From assembly GCA_963693285.1 (NCBI GenBank), contig OY848917.1, forward strand, positions 13,516,192 through 13,580,191: DNA of 64,000 bases. Reading direction: 5' to 3'. Origin of the DNA: Xestospongia muta (lineage: Eukaryota; Porifera; Demospongiae; Haplosclerida; Petrosiidae). The notes under the pieces were generated by a model. The model ran no database searches. It was not told the DNA's origin and saw nothing but the letters and a program-made list of their open reading frames with translations. Below are positions 23,687 through 40,020 of this stretch, piece after piece. How positions within the stretch are numbered: position 1 is the first letter of the stretch; each line of letters opens with the position of its first letter. The translations under genes and the position numbers were made by a program.

Positions 23687-26600
23687 ATGTGTTCTGTATC
23701 TTCATTGTTTGATGGCGCCCTTGACGCTGTAATGAATCATTTCATATATTTTGAGAGAGAGCTCCAATGTCTACCGCCAAATGTCAAATCGAAGATAGCA
23801 CAGAGAATGTGTAAGAGGGGGCTAATGACTGATCACAATGCTCCATTGGTTAGTATATCGCATATTAACAAATGTTGCTGTAATCTGAAACACACTTATA
23901 GAACACTTTCCTATGTTGGTGGTAGGTTGATGACTAGCCAGTCTCTGACTTTGCTAGGAGAGGAAGGCAATGCCATCAACCGCAGATAAAGTAGGAGATG
24001 ATCTGACATGTGATACTTGTTAACAATCATGTGCAAGCCATAATAATGCTAGCACTGTATTGATACTTGTATGGTAGACACTGTCATAATTATGACCTAT
24101 TAGCGTACAATATTTTGTTGTGCTGGTTTAGTCTTCTACCTTGGGTAGGTCAGGGAACGCGACCAGTATTGCTTTCATTCAGAATTTGGTATTACCAAAT
24201 CTTCCTCCTCATTTTTTGTATATTGGTTTATATGTATTTATATGTATTATGAATACAATACCAAGGTACAACCTATTATGTAATACTTATTTAGTCAAGG
24301 TTGTTTTAGCACTACATACTTTCAATAACACCTATTTTTATGTGTTTATAAAGAAGTTTCAGTTACCAGTGATGTAATTATAGATTGCTTTGATCATGAG
24401 AAAATGTCTTTTGACCTTATACCCGTTTCTTCTCTCTAGGTACTACACGATGGTATTGTTGAGCTAGATCTGACTGATAATGATTTTGGTAGACTTTGCT
24501 TACGTCATATCTCATTGTTTTGTCCTCGATTACTTAAACTGAATCTGTCGATATCTAATGGCTGTAGAAATAACATAAACTCATTAGGTAAGTGATACAG
24601 TAATATGATCTACCAAATCTAGTAGCAACAAATGATAATTGATAAGTCTTAGGCTCCATAAATGGTGAAGGGAGTACATACATCATAAATGTTTAGTCTG
24701 TGTACAAAATTGGTAATAAAGTACATGTATAAGTCACTTGTTAAACAGTCACATGTCATTGTTACACATTCTACATGTAAACATGTTATAGTACCATGAA
24801 TATATAAATATGTTTTATTATGTAACTTGGCAAGTTGACATTGTTCTATTATGTATTCACTATTGTGTCTCAAAATAAAGTTGCTCTTTTTTTCTTATAA
24901 ATATGTGCTTGAACTCTTTATATTTACTATCTTTTTGTTGTTACAGATTTATCAAATTTGTTTAGTCAATGTAAGAAGCTTCAAGTACTTAATTTGAAAG
25001 GATGTGTTTTAATGGACAATACAGCTGTAGGAGTCCTAGCTAAACACTGTTCATATCTGCTGTCTTTATCCTTGTCAGGATGTCATATGGTATCTGATAG
25101 AGGAGTAATGATGTTGAGTGAGAGATGCCAGTACTTACAAGCATTAGATTTAACAAGAACAAAGGTAAATCATTAACTGTCTGTTGTTTATATATCAGAT
25201 GTTCTTAAGATACTATAATTGTCCTTTGATTTGTCCTGTTGATTTTAGTGTACAAGCAATAACATTGTAGTATATGATGGGAATTACTAATATACTCTGT
25301 GTGCATTGAGAATAGCTGCAATTTAGTGGAGTTTCATTTATAACAATGTCATCAACCTAAATTGGGTGTGGTGTCGTTGTTGCAAAGTTTTTGTTGAGTC
25401 ATATTGAAGTTTTTCCTAGTTCTCTGTGGCTGTCTCTTCTTTATCTATCTTTTAATATTAAAAGTATTTTTTGCTAAAGCAAGAGAACACTTGTGCAAGC
25501 ATTTGTTAATAATATGCAAAATGTATATGTTCTTAGTTATGATGTAAGGTAAAGATTGCCATTTGCTTTATATGCAATTTCTGGTTTGTGATTCTCTTAA
25601 ATGCTAGCATTCTATTTTTTGTTAAAATTTGTAGACTTACAAGATGTTTTGAACGTTGCAAACCATTTTTCTCTAGCTTGTTCCTAGCCAGAGTTATAAC
25701 ACTGAGTTAGTGGTCATTCTCAATATGTACAGAGTATATGTTGTTTTAGGATAAATAAGCTATACTGTTAATGTCTTTCATTAGAGAGCAGTAATATAAC
25801 TGGCCCTTTGATACATAATGATACGCTTGATGTGTAGTAGATAGAAATTATTTATTAACCCTTACTGTAACCTTTGCCACTTGTGGACAAAAGTTACGAT
25901 ACTTTCTCAGTCAGTCTCTTCCAAAAGCACAGACAATATGGCAGACTTTATCTCTCCCTAGAAAACTACTCTGCATACAATATCTAATTATCTACATTTT
26001 CAACATAGGAACTTCCCTAAAAACGCTTTGTTCTCATATTATTTCAATTTTACTTACTTTGCTCTGCTAACAACTTTGCGACCACACCTATTTGATGTTG
26101 GCGAGTTACTTGCTTTGTGTATGTGAGAGAGAGTTATCTGGTAATGCACTTTAAACTATTCTATCTTAATAACAGCAGTGTCTACAGCTATGTATGTGAA
26201 GCTTGATAGAGAAACAGGAAAAGTTAAGTACTAGCATATCATTCTAGATAGAAGGCTATTTGACGTAAGACAAAGCTTGAAAAGTCTAAAGACCTTTCAA
26301 AAATCACTAGCAAGATGGAACAAGTGTTTGCTCCAATAAAACTACTATGGTTGCAAAATTCAATTATCTACAATTTCAATGTGGGGATTTTGTTTAAAAG
26401 TTTCATTTTGAAGTTGTTGGCAAATTACTTACCTTGACAGCCTTCTTTCCCAACAGTTGTAGCAGTAACTAGATACATCTAGAAGGTCTTGAGACTACCA
26501 ATATAGTAAACAATACAAAAACTACACTAAGTCTATAAAATTCACAAGTTAACAAAGAAGTAGTCTTACAAAACTGCCACTTGGCTATGCTGTCTGTGCC

Positions 26601-28350
26601 ATGCCCACAGTTTTATTGCCGTCTGCATTAATTATATAAAGTAAAGAAGCTTACATACAGTTCTGTCGCTGATTTTATTCAAAATATTTAGTAAGTTCTC
26701 ATGCAATGGTAACATGGCAATTGCAAACAAACTAACATTACTACATAAACTCTGGCAAAGGTTATGCACTTTAGTGCATTTTATTCTTTCTTTGTTGTAA
26801 TTGTATAGTAAATACTGGCTACAAGCCAGTTTAGTGGGTAATATATGATAACAGTCCAAGAAAGGAGTAACGTTTGATGGTATTAGTAGAAAGACAGTTA
26901 GTCTAACTTGCAGAGTTTATTATACCACTATCATCACAACACAGACCGCATTAAATTAGTAATTATGTAACTCTATGTAATAGACCACATTAAACCAAGA
27001 ATACGTAGATACGTATGGTTTTGCCTTGCGTAGTGATATAGTAGATTTTATGACAAATGTAACTTTGATCTCTAGTCTGTCCAGGATAATGTAAACTTGT
27101 AGTATTTGTAGCACAATTACCTACCTTCTAACTTAGTCTTTGATCTTACTTATCTTCACACAACTCTAGATGTCTTATATTCATCTTATAATTGTTTAAA
27201 AAATGTCTGCTTTTTCCTTTCATGAAGTTTATTGTATCGCTAAACATCAAGTAAACATTTTCACTGTGAACACAACATATCATGTGCTTTTACATAGTTG
27301 TGGTCCAGGCTTTGGTAAAACAATTATTGCATTGCTGAATGTGACAGAACTATATATATAAACTAACATGAGATTTTGTTGCACCATTCAGATTAGTTGT
27401 ATTACACTAAGGTGCTCAGCAATTAGTAATAATGTATGTAACAGACCACATTAAATTAGTATTTATGTAATTGTATGTAACAGTTTTCTAAACAAATGAT
27501 ATTCTTTGTAGATCTCCACTGAAGGACTTATAAGTCTCTCTAGAGGAAAATGTGCAAATAAATTAAAGGTAGGCTGATCTATTATTTCCATACTATAAAG
27601 TTACTATTTAACAGTATTCTACTCGCCACATTATATCCATCAGATACCATATATATTCCTACTTGTTTTGATGATCACACTACTTTCATTATTTACAAAC
27701 TAATAATGGAAGATTGACTTTATAATAACATCCTTTTCACTAAAACAACACTTATTACTGAATTTGATCAGTAATATATAAGTGTTAATTAATATGATCT
27801 TGTTTGTCCTGTTTTCCTTTATACTATTTTGGAAGTACATTTTAAAAGTACAAATTGTCTTGTTAAAGTTTAGAACTAAGTTATACTTGCAGTATGTTTT
27901 GTACATAGACACCATTTCTTGGACCTCACAACAACAACACATTCTCTACCACACATCATGCTTGCGTTTAGTAATACCATGAATACAGTCAGTGTCTACA
28001 ACCAGTACATGTAATAATAGCCTGCTCTAACTTTATTATATTGGGTAGTTTGATCTATTGTTACAATCAATTATAACTATAAAGACCTATTGTAGTACTA
28101 TACAATATAACTATTATATACTTTGTATTATGTTTGTACTATTATATATAGTTTATATAATGGGTTTTCTTTTCTATTTCAGGAGCTAAAGGTCAGTCAA
28201 TGTATTAATATCACTGATGAAGGTATACAAGCTGTCATCAAACATTGCACAAGATTGACTTATTTAGATGTTAATGGCTGCCCTATTTTGAACAATATAG
28301 CTTCTAATTCATTGACCAGACTAAAACAAGTTGCATGGACTGTATATTAA
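23687..28350 (+). CDS. AMN1: AMN1 homolog (leucine-rich repeat protein)
   Basis: Five exons: 23687-23848, 24440-24587, 24947-25164, 27512-27568, 28183-28350; phases agree and the protein is about 250 residues, close to the human one. The start includes LPPNVKSKIAQRMCKRGLMTDHN, aligning with the vertebrate LPPNIKDRLIKI..GQITDSN. Cysteine-containing LRRs follow (LNLKGCVLMDNTAVGVLA, LSLSGCHMVSDRGV, VSQCINITDEGIQA). The end LKQVAWTVY is almost the vertebrate C-terminus. Yeast Amn1 antagonises mitotic exit; the animal role is poorly defined. An in-frame ATG at 23639 would add 16 residues. Intron 3 is 2.3 kb; exon 4 lies in sequence copied elsewhere in the window. Confidence 0.92.
25165..27511 (+). 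other. AMN1 intron 3
   Basis: Long intron of 2347 bp. Its last 140 bp (27370-27511) contain ATGTAACAGACCACATTAAA-type repeats related to the DOMON 3' flanks. I saw no exon or transposon ends in the rest. Confidence 0.6.
27390..27540 (+). repeat. source-like copy of a dispersed segment (AMN1 intron 3/exon 4)
   Basis: Spans the 3' end of intron 3 and the first half of exon 4. It recurs in inverted orientation at 34945-35125 and 39803-40020. The exonic part (27510-27535) is identical over 26 bases in all three places. Confidence 0.85.
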
Positions 28351-28519
28351 ATACCACATCTAAATAAATTAGTAATTGTATAATTAATTTTTATTATTAT
28401 CTTTTTTTAATAAGATTCGATAATATCTACAGCAACCTCAACTTGAAGCTCCACCCCCTACTTTTGTTTAATTATAGAAAATCTCTGCATGGTAGGGCGT
28501 GGCTTCATAAAAGCATAGT

Positions 28520-31734
<3,215 letters not shown>

Positions 31735-32735
31735 TTTTATAAAAACTGCTAAAGTGTATAATTATGATGTTTGTATATATACTGTTAATAGTCTGTGTCT
31801 AGTCAGTACTGTGGTCACCTTGTCACCTGTAACAGGTTTTCTTTTGGACATATTATATTACTACCTTATTACAATAGTCTAGCATAAAGGAAGTTTTGGT
31901 TAATTGGAAATTTTGTTTGTATTAGGTTTTGAGGTGTCATGCTACACAAGAGTTAGTTATAACTGAAGTAAAGTGATTAGCTATATCCTAACTCAATTAA
32001 TATCAGTCACAATTTAATACCCAATTAATGCCCACCTCGTGTTCACTGAAATTTATAACATTAGTAATATGTCAGCATTTCAAGGTCATACCTGTGTATA
32101 ATATATATCAGCATTTTGGATTGAAATGATAAATATTTAAATATCTTAATAATTACTAATATGAACTATTAAAATAGTAGCATTACTTTCATGCTCTTAT
32201 TCCATGCATGCATGTCAACAGACAAACAGATAACTCTATCAGTTATAGTTGTGGATGTGTTTCTACATTAATTACATTATAGTAATTATTTAAACATTCA
32301 ATGAAGTAGAGTACTACAATGGTCATGACTTGCTGGTTGCCATAATAAAGTGTTATACTATAATATGTCTCTTGTGGCTTGGCAGTTATCAACCAGCTGG
32401 TTATGTAATGTTATATAATATGTAACATTACCTTTTATGGAATGATAATAGTATGTGCACATATTTATATGTTGTGATATATATGATAATCATAATATTA
32501 AGCAAGTCCTGATATTCACTACAAAATCATTTGAACAATTTAAAGTGAGCATTGCTGTTAGATTCAGCAGTAATTTTCCTTTCAATTATGTCAGTAGAGC
32601 TCATTTATCATTGTTAGCTTTAGTTCAGTGATGGTTGTGACCAATCAGATTTACTTGTATTCTGATCTATTCTCATTGTTGACTGGAATTACTTGTCGAG
32701 TAAGCGAGGTTAGGCTAAATGTAATAATAACATCA
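31735..32735. other. intergenic
   Basis: 3' flank of the transporter and upstream region of the first DOMON gene. AT-rich; no further gene or repeat structure supported. Confidence 0.6.
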
Positions 32736-32750
32736 TATATAAAGGGGTGT
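32735..32750 (+). promoter_or_regulatory. TATA-type promoter element, DOMON gene A
   Basis: TATATAAAGGGGTGTG lies 125 bp before the ATG. The paralogue has AATATAAAGGGGTGTG at a similar distance, so the element and its 3' neighbour are conserved between the duplicates. Confidence 0.6.
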
Positions 32751-32860
32751 GGTCTTGAGTCGCGTATCGTATATATATAAGGGCCGTAAGAGGTGTAAAG
32801 ACCGAGTTGCAGGATTACTCAGTGCAGTATCGCAACTGATTCTTAGCAGAAAACAAAAAG

Positions 32861-34834
32861 ATGCAATTTCTTCAAGTTATCGTGTTAGCTAGCCTAGTAA
32901 TGTTTGCTAGTGCTCAATGCACCGGGACTCGGACTGCATCATCTTACATGTTAAGTTGGGAAGTGAGCTATAATGGACTCAGTGTGGAGTTCAACGTTTC
33001 AGTTACAACTGCAGCTAATAGATGGGTTGCTGTAGGTTTTTCTGCTACTCGCAATATGGTAAGTTCCTGTACTTCGTTTTTATTGTATAGGTCTGAGCAA
33101 CCGCGTGGTACACCTATTATGGACTTGTACGTACGTAGCTTAAATCTGCGGATTACTATTATCCGTAAGAAGCAATCACTGCTATATTATATATATATAT
33201 TTAATTCGTTGCTTTGTAATAGTATGTATAACGTACAGCGAATGAATTCTAGATTCCATCCGCGGAAGTTATGACTATGACATATTTATAAAAATTGGTT
33301 ATATTAATATAACTTATAAATTAATTAATAGTGAATTGACGTGGTCTAACATCATCTGAACTGGTTGCAGTACCTATATATGTAGTATATATATTATATA
33401 TTTAGATAATCATTAAAGCTTCATTATAATATAAATGTATTAATTCACTGTATAAATGTATATATAGTCCTTAATATGATTATAGGTGACAAATTATTAG
33501 GTACATCCAAATAATGAATACAAGTAATATTAAGTGAAAATCATACATGTCTTTTGTGTAATCCAGCCAAACTCTGACATTGCAATTGCAGCTGATAATG
33601 GAACCAATTCTTTTGTAGAAGACAGGTAAGCAAGATTTAGTATTCTAATTAATTTTGCATTGTCATGCATCTTTAGATATGTTGGTAACACCAGAACAAG
33701 ACCTACTTATGACACAACACAGAGCTTTACTAATATTATGACTGAAAGGACTGGTGGTGACTTGTTTTTTACTTTCACTCGTCGTATTGTCAGTGCTGAT
33801 ACTAGTGGTCAAGATATAAATCTTAATGTTTGTCAGTTTGCAATCTGGGCCTGGGGAGGAGCAGTCTCAAACTTTGGAACTCCTGCAATGTTTGCTCAAC
33901 ACACATCACAAGGTGGTTTTGCTGATCAAATATGTCTTCAGCAGTGTGATCGTGTATCTAGTGGTAAGTTTATAACTTCTTTCTTATTTTTTTCCTTTTA
34001 TATCAATTTTGTCATTTGTGTCTGTGTGTGTGACCGTATTTCCACAGCCACACTGCATGCATGTATGGAAACTAAAACATATCATACAAAAGTCTTAAAG
34101 TCGAAAGCCAAGCCATTCTACTGAGGCAAACTTTGACTGTCGTATCTTATATACACCTAACCATCAAAGGAAAAAGATTCTTTTTGTACATAGATCTTTT
34201 CTAAACTTGGTAAATCACTTCTCCTGAAATAGCTCCAGTATTACCTATTTTTTTAAAGTGATCAACCATTGTGTTGATTTAACTAATATATACATGGTTA
34301 TACAGGGTGCTTACGCAAAATATAAACATAATGCTATTTTCATTACTAATGTACTATGAAGTTAATGTTTATGTAGCTGCTACATAAGCAGCAATATAGT
34401 ATACTAGTAATGAAATCAGTATTATGCTTACCTTTTTAACAAAGGTAAGGTTGCAATTGCAACCAGTTTAACCAAGTAATGGTTAAATTACCAATCAATT
34501 TTAACAGTGCACCATTTGGTCAACTAATTATATGTGTATGTGCTTCGCAGTTATAATGAAAAGGGCAAATCTTCAAAAAAACTAAACATTTGAATTATTG
34601 TATCTTTAACTTATATGGTATAATATTAGTTTGTGGTCAATATGTATTATTTAAACATATAATCAATTATTAACAAATTATAAAACGTGAAACACAGAAT
34701 TACTAATATAAATATTATGTCTTCTATAGTACCTTATTATGTTTTGCTTTTTATTCTCATTAGGTGTCAGCATTGCTGTATCTATAGTTGTTCTAACATT
34801 TGCTGCACTGATTTCCATGGTTGCAATCTTTTAA
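32861..34834 (+). CDS. small DOMON-domain membrane protein, copy A
   Basis: Four exons (32861-33058, 33567-33625, 33677-33963, 34764-34834) give 204 residues. A signal peptide (QVIVLASLVMFASAQC) precedes a single DOMON-like beta-sandwich: MLSWEVSYNGLSVEFNVSV, WVAVGFSATRNMPNSDIAIA, TRPTYDTTQSF and NLNVCQFAIWAWGG. The last 23 residues are one hydrophobic segment ending at the stop, either a TM anchor without cytoplasmic tail or a GPI-anchor signal. DOMON domains bind haem or sugars; the MPNSD methionine (M66) is where cytochrome-type members have a haem ligand, so haem binding is possible but unproven. Tandem paralogue at 37168. Confidence 0.85.
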
Positions 34835-34944
34835 GATGGAGATAAAGACAATATTTGAACAATAACATATAATTTAGTTTTTTGCTGATTTTAGTAGTAA
34901 AATAAAACTTTAAGTGAATGAAAATGTAGTATTATGATTTTGTA

Positions 34945-35125
34945 ACTTATAAGTCCTTCAGTGGAGATCTAAAAAGGAATAAAGAATATGATTTGTTTAG
35001 ACAAGTGTTACATACAATGACAAAATTACTAATTTAATGGGGTCTGTTACATACAATTACATAATTACTAATTAGTGAGTGCCTTAGCAGGCAACTAATT
35101 AATCTGAACGGTTCAGCAAAATCAG
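34945..35125 (-). repeat. inverted copy of the AMN1 intron 3/exon 4 segment (A)
   Basis: Starts with ACTTATAAGTCCTTCAGTGG, the reverse complement of AMN1 27510-27535, and continues through the AMN1 intron with small indels to about the region matching 27390. It sits just after the DOMON A gene. Confidence 0.85.
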
Positions 35126-35564
35126 TTGTGGATGTGTGTATGTGGTTCAATCCTACTGGGAATACTGTGATAATTTTGCTTTACTGTAAACCAGTTTGTC
35201 CAAAAGGACTAGTAAGTGAGTGCTATGTCTATGGGCCGGGTGTCAATGATCATACTCAAAACTTATTGTTAGCTTGCTTTTGCCTTTAGAATTTTGGCAT
35301 TTTATAGCTAAACTCTTCCACAAACACTGTTGCTAAATATATAGTTTTGTAGCTCTATGTTTCACAATTATATGTTGATTTTTTAATTATAATCTTGTTC
35401 TGGTTTATGATTGCTTTGGTCCACTTTATAACTTGTAATATTTGTTATATATTATATAATAGTGTTCTCACTTTAATACTACAGCACAACCATCAAATTG
35501 GGCATGAATTATTATGCACATACGTGAATAAAACATAAAGCTGAATCATGGAGTGGTTAGATGA

Positions 35565-35702
35565 TAGATACATGAATAGTAAATTAGATGAATGGACACA
35601 TATGAACACATGGATGTTTGAATGGATTGACAGATGGATGAAAGGAGGGACTGATAGCTAGATAGAATGCCTAAATAGCTAAGAGTGTGTGTGTGTGTGT
35701 GT
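35565..35702. repeat. degenerate GGAT/GAAT tetranucleotide tract plus (TG)n
   Basis: An imperfect ATGGA/TGAA-type tract runs to about 35660, then a clean GT dinucleotide run at about 35686-35702. Similar degenerate tetranucleotides occur in PPIL2 introns (41000-41120) and at 45600-45670. Confidence 0.7.
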
Positions 35703-36314
35703 GCCTTTGAGTATTTTCAGCCCTCTAGAAAAAGTTAGAAAATAGTATTTTAATAGTAATTATATAGCAATTTATAATTCTCTGCAGTAAGTATAAATTA
35801 CTAACAATATTTGTAAATCCTCAGAATTATTTATAAATACTGAGTTACTTTATATATAGCTATTAAAGTTTTAGTTCAGGGGGTAACAAAGCCCAGCTTC
35901 TCACTCACTGACAGCAATATTTATTTATTTACACTAACTTAACACTACATCAAGAGGTAAGTAAAAATTACACTAATGTTATTATTTTTTGTCTAGTTCC
36001 TGAACTACAAAATGTTATATTAACTCAATCTCATTGTACAGTGGACTTTAATATATAATACGTTATTGTCATATTACTCTCGAGTTTATGAGAAATAAAA
36101 TCAAGATAGTACTGGTGATAATTATGACACTATTATAAGTATTATTATTCAGCCACACCTCCATAATTTATCGTGTTTTCCATACTTATCGTTTTTTAGC
36201 ACTATCTACAACATCAAGTTAAATTTTCTTTACAACTGTCCTAGTACTAACATTGGACAGGTCCAGCTTATATTTTAATTGAGGAAGAAACCCTCAATGT
36301 ATAGTATAATACTA
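35703..36314. other. intergenic
   Basis: AT-rich; nothing supported. Confidence 0.5.
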
Positions 36315-36698
36315 TGTCCGAGTTGAGAAGAGCCCCTTATTTAAAAAAAGGTGTTTTATGCATGGGATGTAAGGTGAGGTATTTTCTCACCTAATTAATG
36401 CAATTAGCACTAAAGCACATTGTAATATTATTCATTATTTGTTCACGTGAATGTCATGCGAACAGACCTCTTGTTTATTAAAATCCTCCAATGTGTTGAA
36501 TTTGAAGTATGACGAAGGTATGTCATTGAAAATGTATGGAGTTGTTTAGTTTGCTACTTTCTCGTAGCATTAGAGAGCCAAATTTTAGATATAAAATGCG
36601 GGTTTGCAAGCTGAATTGATTGGTGCAAGTTCCATGTAGATAGCATGTAAAACGGCAAAGTTATTTACATGTCTGGGTGGCTCTTCTCAACTCGGACA
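36315..36698. mobile_element. Tc1/mariner-type MITE, copy 2
   Basis: 384 bp with the same TGTCCGAGTTGAGAAGA termini and flanking TA as 8204-8982. Both halves match that copy, but the transposase start and acidic tail are gone, so this is a shorter deletion derivative. Confidence 0.85.
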
Positions 36699-37051
36699 TA
36701 CTATACATACAATTGTTTAGAATGTTGCAGATGAGCTAACATTTCCACCTGACCTAGCGGGGAGGATAAAATCAAGCTATTGGAGATGCCCAGGCTTAAT
36801 TTAATATATGAGATTAACTTCACTATAAAAATAATAGTCAAATAACTTATCTTATTTATGAATGTAAGATTTCTCCACTGAATTTTATTAGACCTATATA
36901 CATGGTCCAAAACAATTATGAATGCCTAGCATATCATAAAACATGTCAAATTTTAAAGGAATGCTGTTACTAAGACTAGACAACAGTACAGATTCAAAAG
37001 AATTTTAAAAGTGGACCAATTGGCGGCAATAATATTAATTAAAATAAAGTA

Positions 37052-37067
37052 ATATAAAGGGGTGTGT
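37052..37067 (+). promoter_or_regulatory. TATA-type promoter element, DOMON gene B
   Basis: ATATAAAGGGGTGTG, 115 bp before the ATG, aligns with the copy A element. Downstream leader sequence (AGAGTTGCAGGATT) is also conserved. Confidence 0.6.
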
Positions 37068-37167
37068 TGTCCAGTCTACGCATCATATAGGCAGCAAGAG
37101 GTTACTTCAGAGTTGCAGGATTGCTCGGAGACAGTGTCGGAACAGATCCTTACCAAAAATCAAAAAG

Positions 37168-39693
37168 ATGCATTTTCTTCAAGTTATTGTGTTAGCTAGC
37201 CTAGTAATGTTTGTTAGTGCTCAATGCAGTGGGACTTGGTCGCCTTCAGCTTCACCATCATACGTACTAACTTGGGAAGTGAGCGATGATGGACTCAGTG
37301 TGGAATTCAATGTTTCTGTTACTACTGCAGCTAACAAATGGGTTGCTGTAGGTTTCTCTGCTACTCGCAGTATGGTAAGTTCCATAATTATAAAGATTGC
37401 TTCACGACTACCGGCGCATTTGGTGAAATAGCACTGAAAAAGCATTGTCATTTTAACTGAGATCTTTGTTACTACAGCTTCATCAATTCTAAGTTTTTAT
37501 CAGGCCTTAACTAGTGTAACTTAATATGTATAAAGTCAACTAGTTACACCTACAACCACATTGCTTTTACACCCACTTTGCTATAGTATAATAGAATCAG
37601 GACTTCAATTAAAGCTATAAGCAGACACTATTTCAACTGAAACTAATCCAGTTAATTAAGTTGAAATAGTATCTATTTCTTGCTCATAGTTTCAATTACT
37701 GGGCGTAAACTGCAAAGAGTACTTTTTGGCTAGTAATGTTTGCTAGTGCTCAATGCACCGGGATTCAGACTGCATCATCTTACATGTTAAGTTAGGAAGT
37801 GAGCTATGATGGACTCAGTGTAGAGTTCAACGTTTCAGTTACAACTGCAGCTAATACATGGGTTGCTGTAGGTTTTTCTGAAACTCTAAGTATGGTAAGT
37901 TCCTGTACTTCGTTTTCATTGTATAGATCTGAGCAACCGCGTCGTACACACACCTATTATCGACTTGTACGTACGTAGCTTAAATCTGCGGATTACTATT
38001 ATCTGTATGAAGCAATCACTGCTATATTATATATATATTTAATTCGCTGCTTTGTAATAGTATGTATAACGTACAACGAATGAATTCTAGATTCCACCTA
38101 TGTAAGTTATGACTATGACATTTATAAAAATTGGTTATATTAATATAACTTATAAATTTAATAGTAAATTGACGTGGTCTAATATCATCTGAACTGGTTG
38201 CAGTACCTATATGTGTAGTATATATATTATATATTTAGATAATCATTAAAGCTTCATTATAACATAAATGTATTAATTCACTGTATAAATGTATATATAG
38301 TCCTTAATATGATTATAGGTGACAAATTATTAGGTAAAAATTGCAACAATATTTTACATCCAAATAATGAATACAAGTAATATTAAGTGAAAATCATACA
38401 TGTCTTTTGTGTAATCCAGCCAAACTCTGACATTGCAATTGCAGCTGATGATGGAACCAATTCTTTTGTAGAAGACAGGTAAGTGAAATTCAATGTTCTA
38501 ATTAATTTTGCATTGTCATGCATTTTTAGATATGTTGGTAACACCAGAACAAGACCTACTTATGACACAACACAGAGCTTTACTAATACTATGACTGCAA
38601 GGACTGGTGGTGACTTGTTTTTTACTTTCACTCGTCGTATTGTCAGTGCTGATAATAGTAGTCAAGATATAAATCTTAATGTTTGTCTCTTTGTAATCCG
38701 GGCCTGGGGAGGAACAGTCACAAATTTTACAACTCCTGCAATGTTTAGTCAACACACATCACAAGGTGGTTTTACTAATCAAATGTGTCTTCAGCAGTGT
38801 GATCGTGTATCTGGTGGTAAGTTTATAATTTCTTTCTTATTTTTTTCCCATTATATATCAATTTTGTCATTTGTGTCTGTGTGTGTGACCGTATTTCCAC
38901 AGCCACACTGCATGCATGTATGGAAACTAAAACATATCATACAAAAGTCTTAAAGTCGAAAGCCAAGCCATTCTACTAAGGCAAACTTTGACTGTCGTAT
39001 CTTATATACACCTAACCATCAAAGGAAAAAGATTCTTTTTGTACATAGATCTTTTCTAAACTTGGTAAATCACTACTCCTGGAGTAGTTCCAGTATTACC
39101 TATTTTTTTAAAGTGATCAACCATTGTGTTGATTTAACTAATATATACATGGTTATACAGGGTGCTTATGCAAAATATAAACATAATGCTATTTTCATTG
39201 CTAATGCACTATGAAGTTAATGTTTATGTAGCTGCTACATAAGCAGCAGTATAGTATACTAGTAATGAAATCAGTATTATGCTTACCTTTTTAACAAAGG
39301 TAAGGTTGCAATTGCAACCAGTTTAACCAAGTAATGGTTAAATTATCCAATCAATTTTAACAGTGTACCATTTGGTGAACACTTATAATTATATACGTAT
39401 GTGCTTTGCAGTTATAATGAAAAGGGCAAATCTTCAAAAAAACTAAACATTTATTATTATTGTATCTTTAACTTATATGGTATAGTATTAGTTTGTGGTC
39501 AATATGTATTTAAACATATAATCAATTATTAACAAATTTTAAAACATGAAACACAGAATTACAAATATAAATATTATGTCTTCTATAGTACCTTATTACG
39601 TTTTGCTTTTTATTCTCATTAGGTGTCAGCATTGCTGTATCTATAGTTGTTCTAACGTTTGCTGCACTGATTTCCATGGTTGCAATCTTTTAA
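37168..39693 (+). CDS. small DOMON-domain membrane protein, copy B
   Basis: Exons 37168-37374, 38420-38478, 38530-38816 and 39623-39693 give 207 residues with the same layout as copy A: signal peptide, DOMON-like domain and C-terminal hydrophobic segment (identical in sequence). The N-terminal part has three extra residues (SPSASPS region), and the tryptophan pair AIWAWGG reads VIRAWGG. Exons 2-4 and their introns are very close to copy A, whereas exon 1 is more diverged, suggesting separate histories or gene conversion. Intron 1 contains an inactive second exon 1. Confidence 0.83.
37729..37894 (+). pseudogene. dead duplicate of DOMON exon 1
   Basis: About 166 bp inside intron 1 of copy B match exon 1 of copy A more closely than copy B's own exon 1 does, including CAATGCACCGGGATTC. 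It lacks the start codon region and has a TAG at 37793-37795 in place of Trp of the LSWEVS motif. The donor (TATG|GTAAGT) and the following intron also match copy A. Confidence 0.85.
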
Positions 39694-39802
39694 GATGGAG
39701 ATAAAGACAATATTTGAACAATAACATATAATTTAGTTTTTTGCTGATTTTAGTAGTAAAATAAAACTTTAAGTGAATGAAAATTAGGATTATGATTTTG
39801 TA

Positions 39803-40020
39803 ACTTATAAGTCCTTCAGTGGAGATCTAAAAAGGAATAAAGAATATGATTTGTTTAGACAAGTGTTACATACAATTACATAATTACTAATTTAATGGGG
39901 TCTGTTACATACAATTACATAATTACTAATTAAATGTGGTCCAATATGTACAATTACATAATTGCTAATTGCTGAGTGCCTTAGCAGGCAACAAATTAAT
40001 CTGAATGGTTCAGCAAAATC
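39803..40020 (-). repeat. inverted copy of the AMN1 intron 3/exon 4 segment (B)
   Basis: Same as the segment after DOMON A, with one additional unit of the TTACATA...ATTACTAATT repeat (three instead of two). Confidence 0.85.

Noticed and set aside
28123..28182. Start of a separate 75-codon protein at 28123
   Set aside because: The upstream part is intron; AMN1 exon 5 begins after the AG at 28181-28182.
35686..35702. (TG)n run as a regulatory element
   Set aside because: Simple dinucleotide repeat with no further context.
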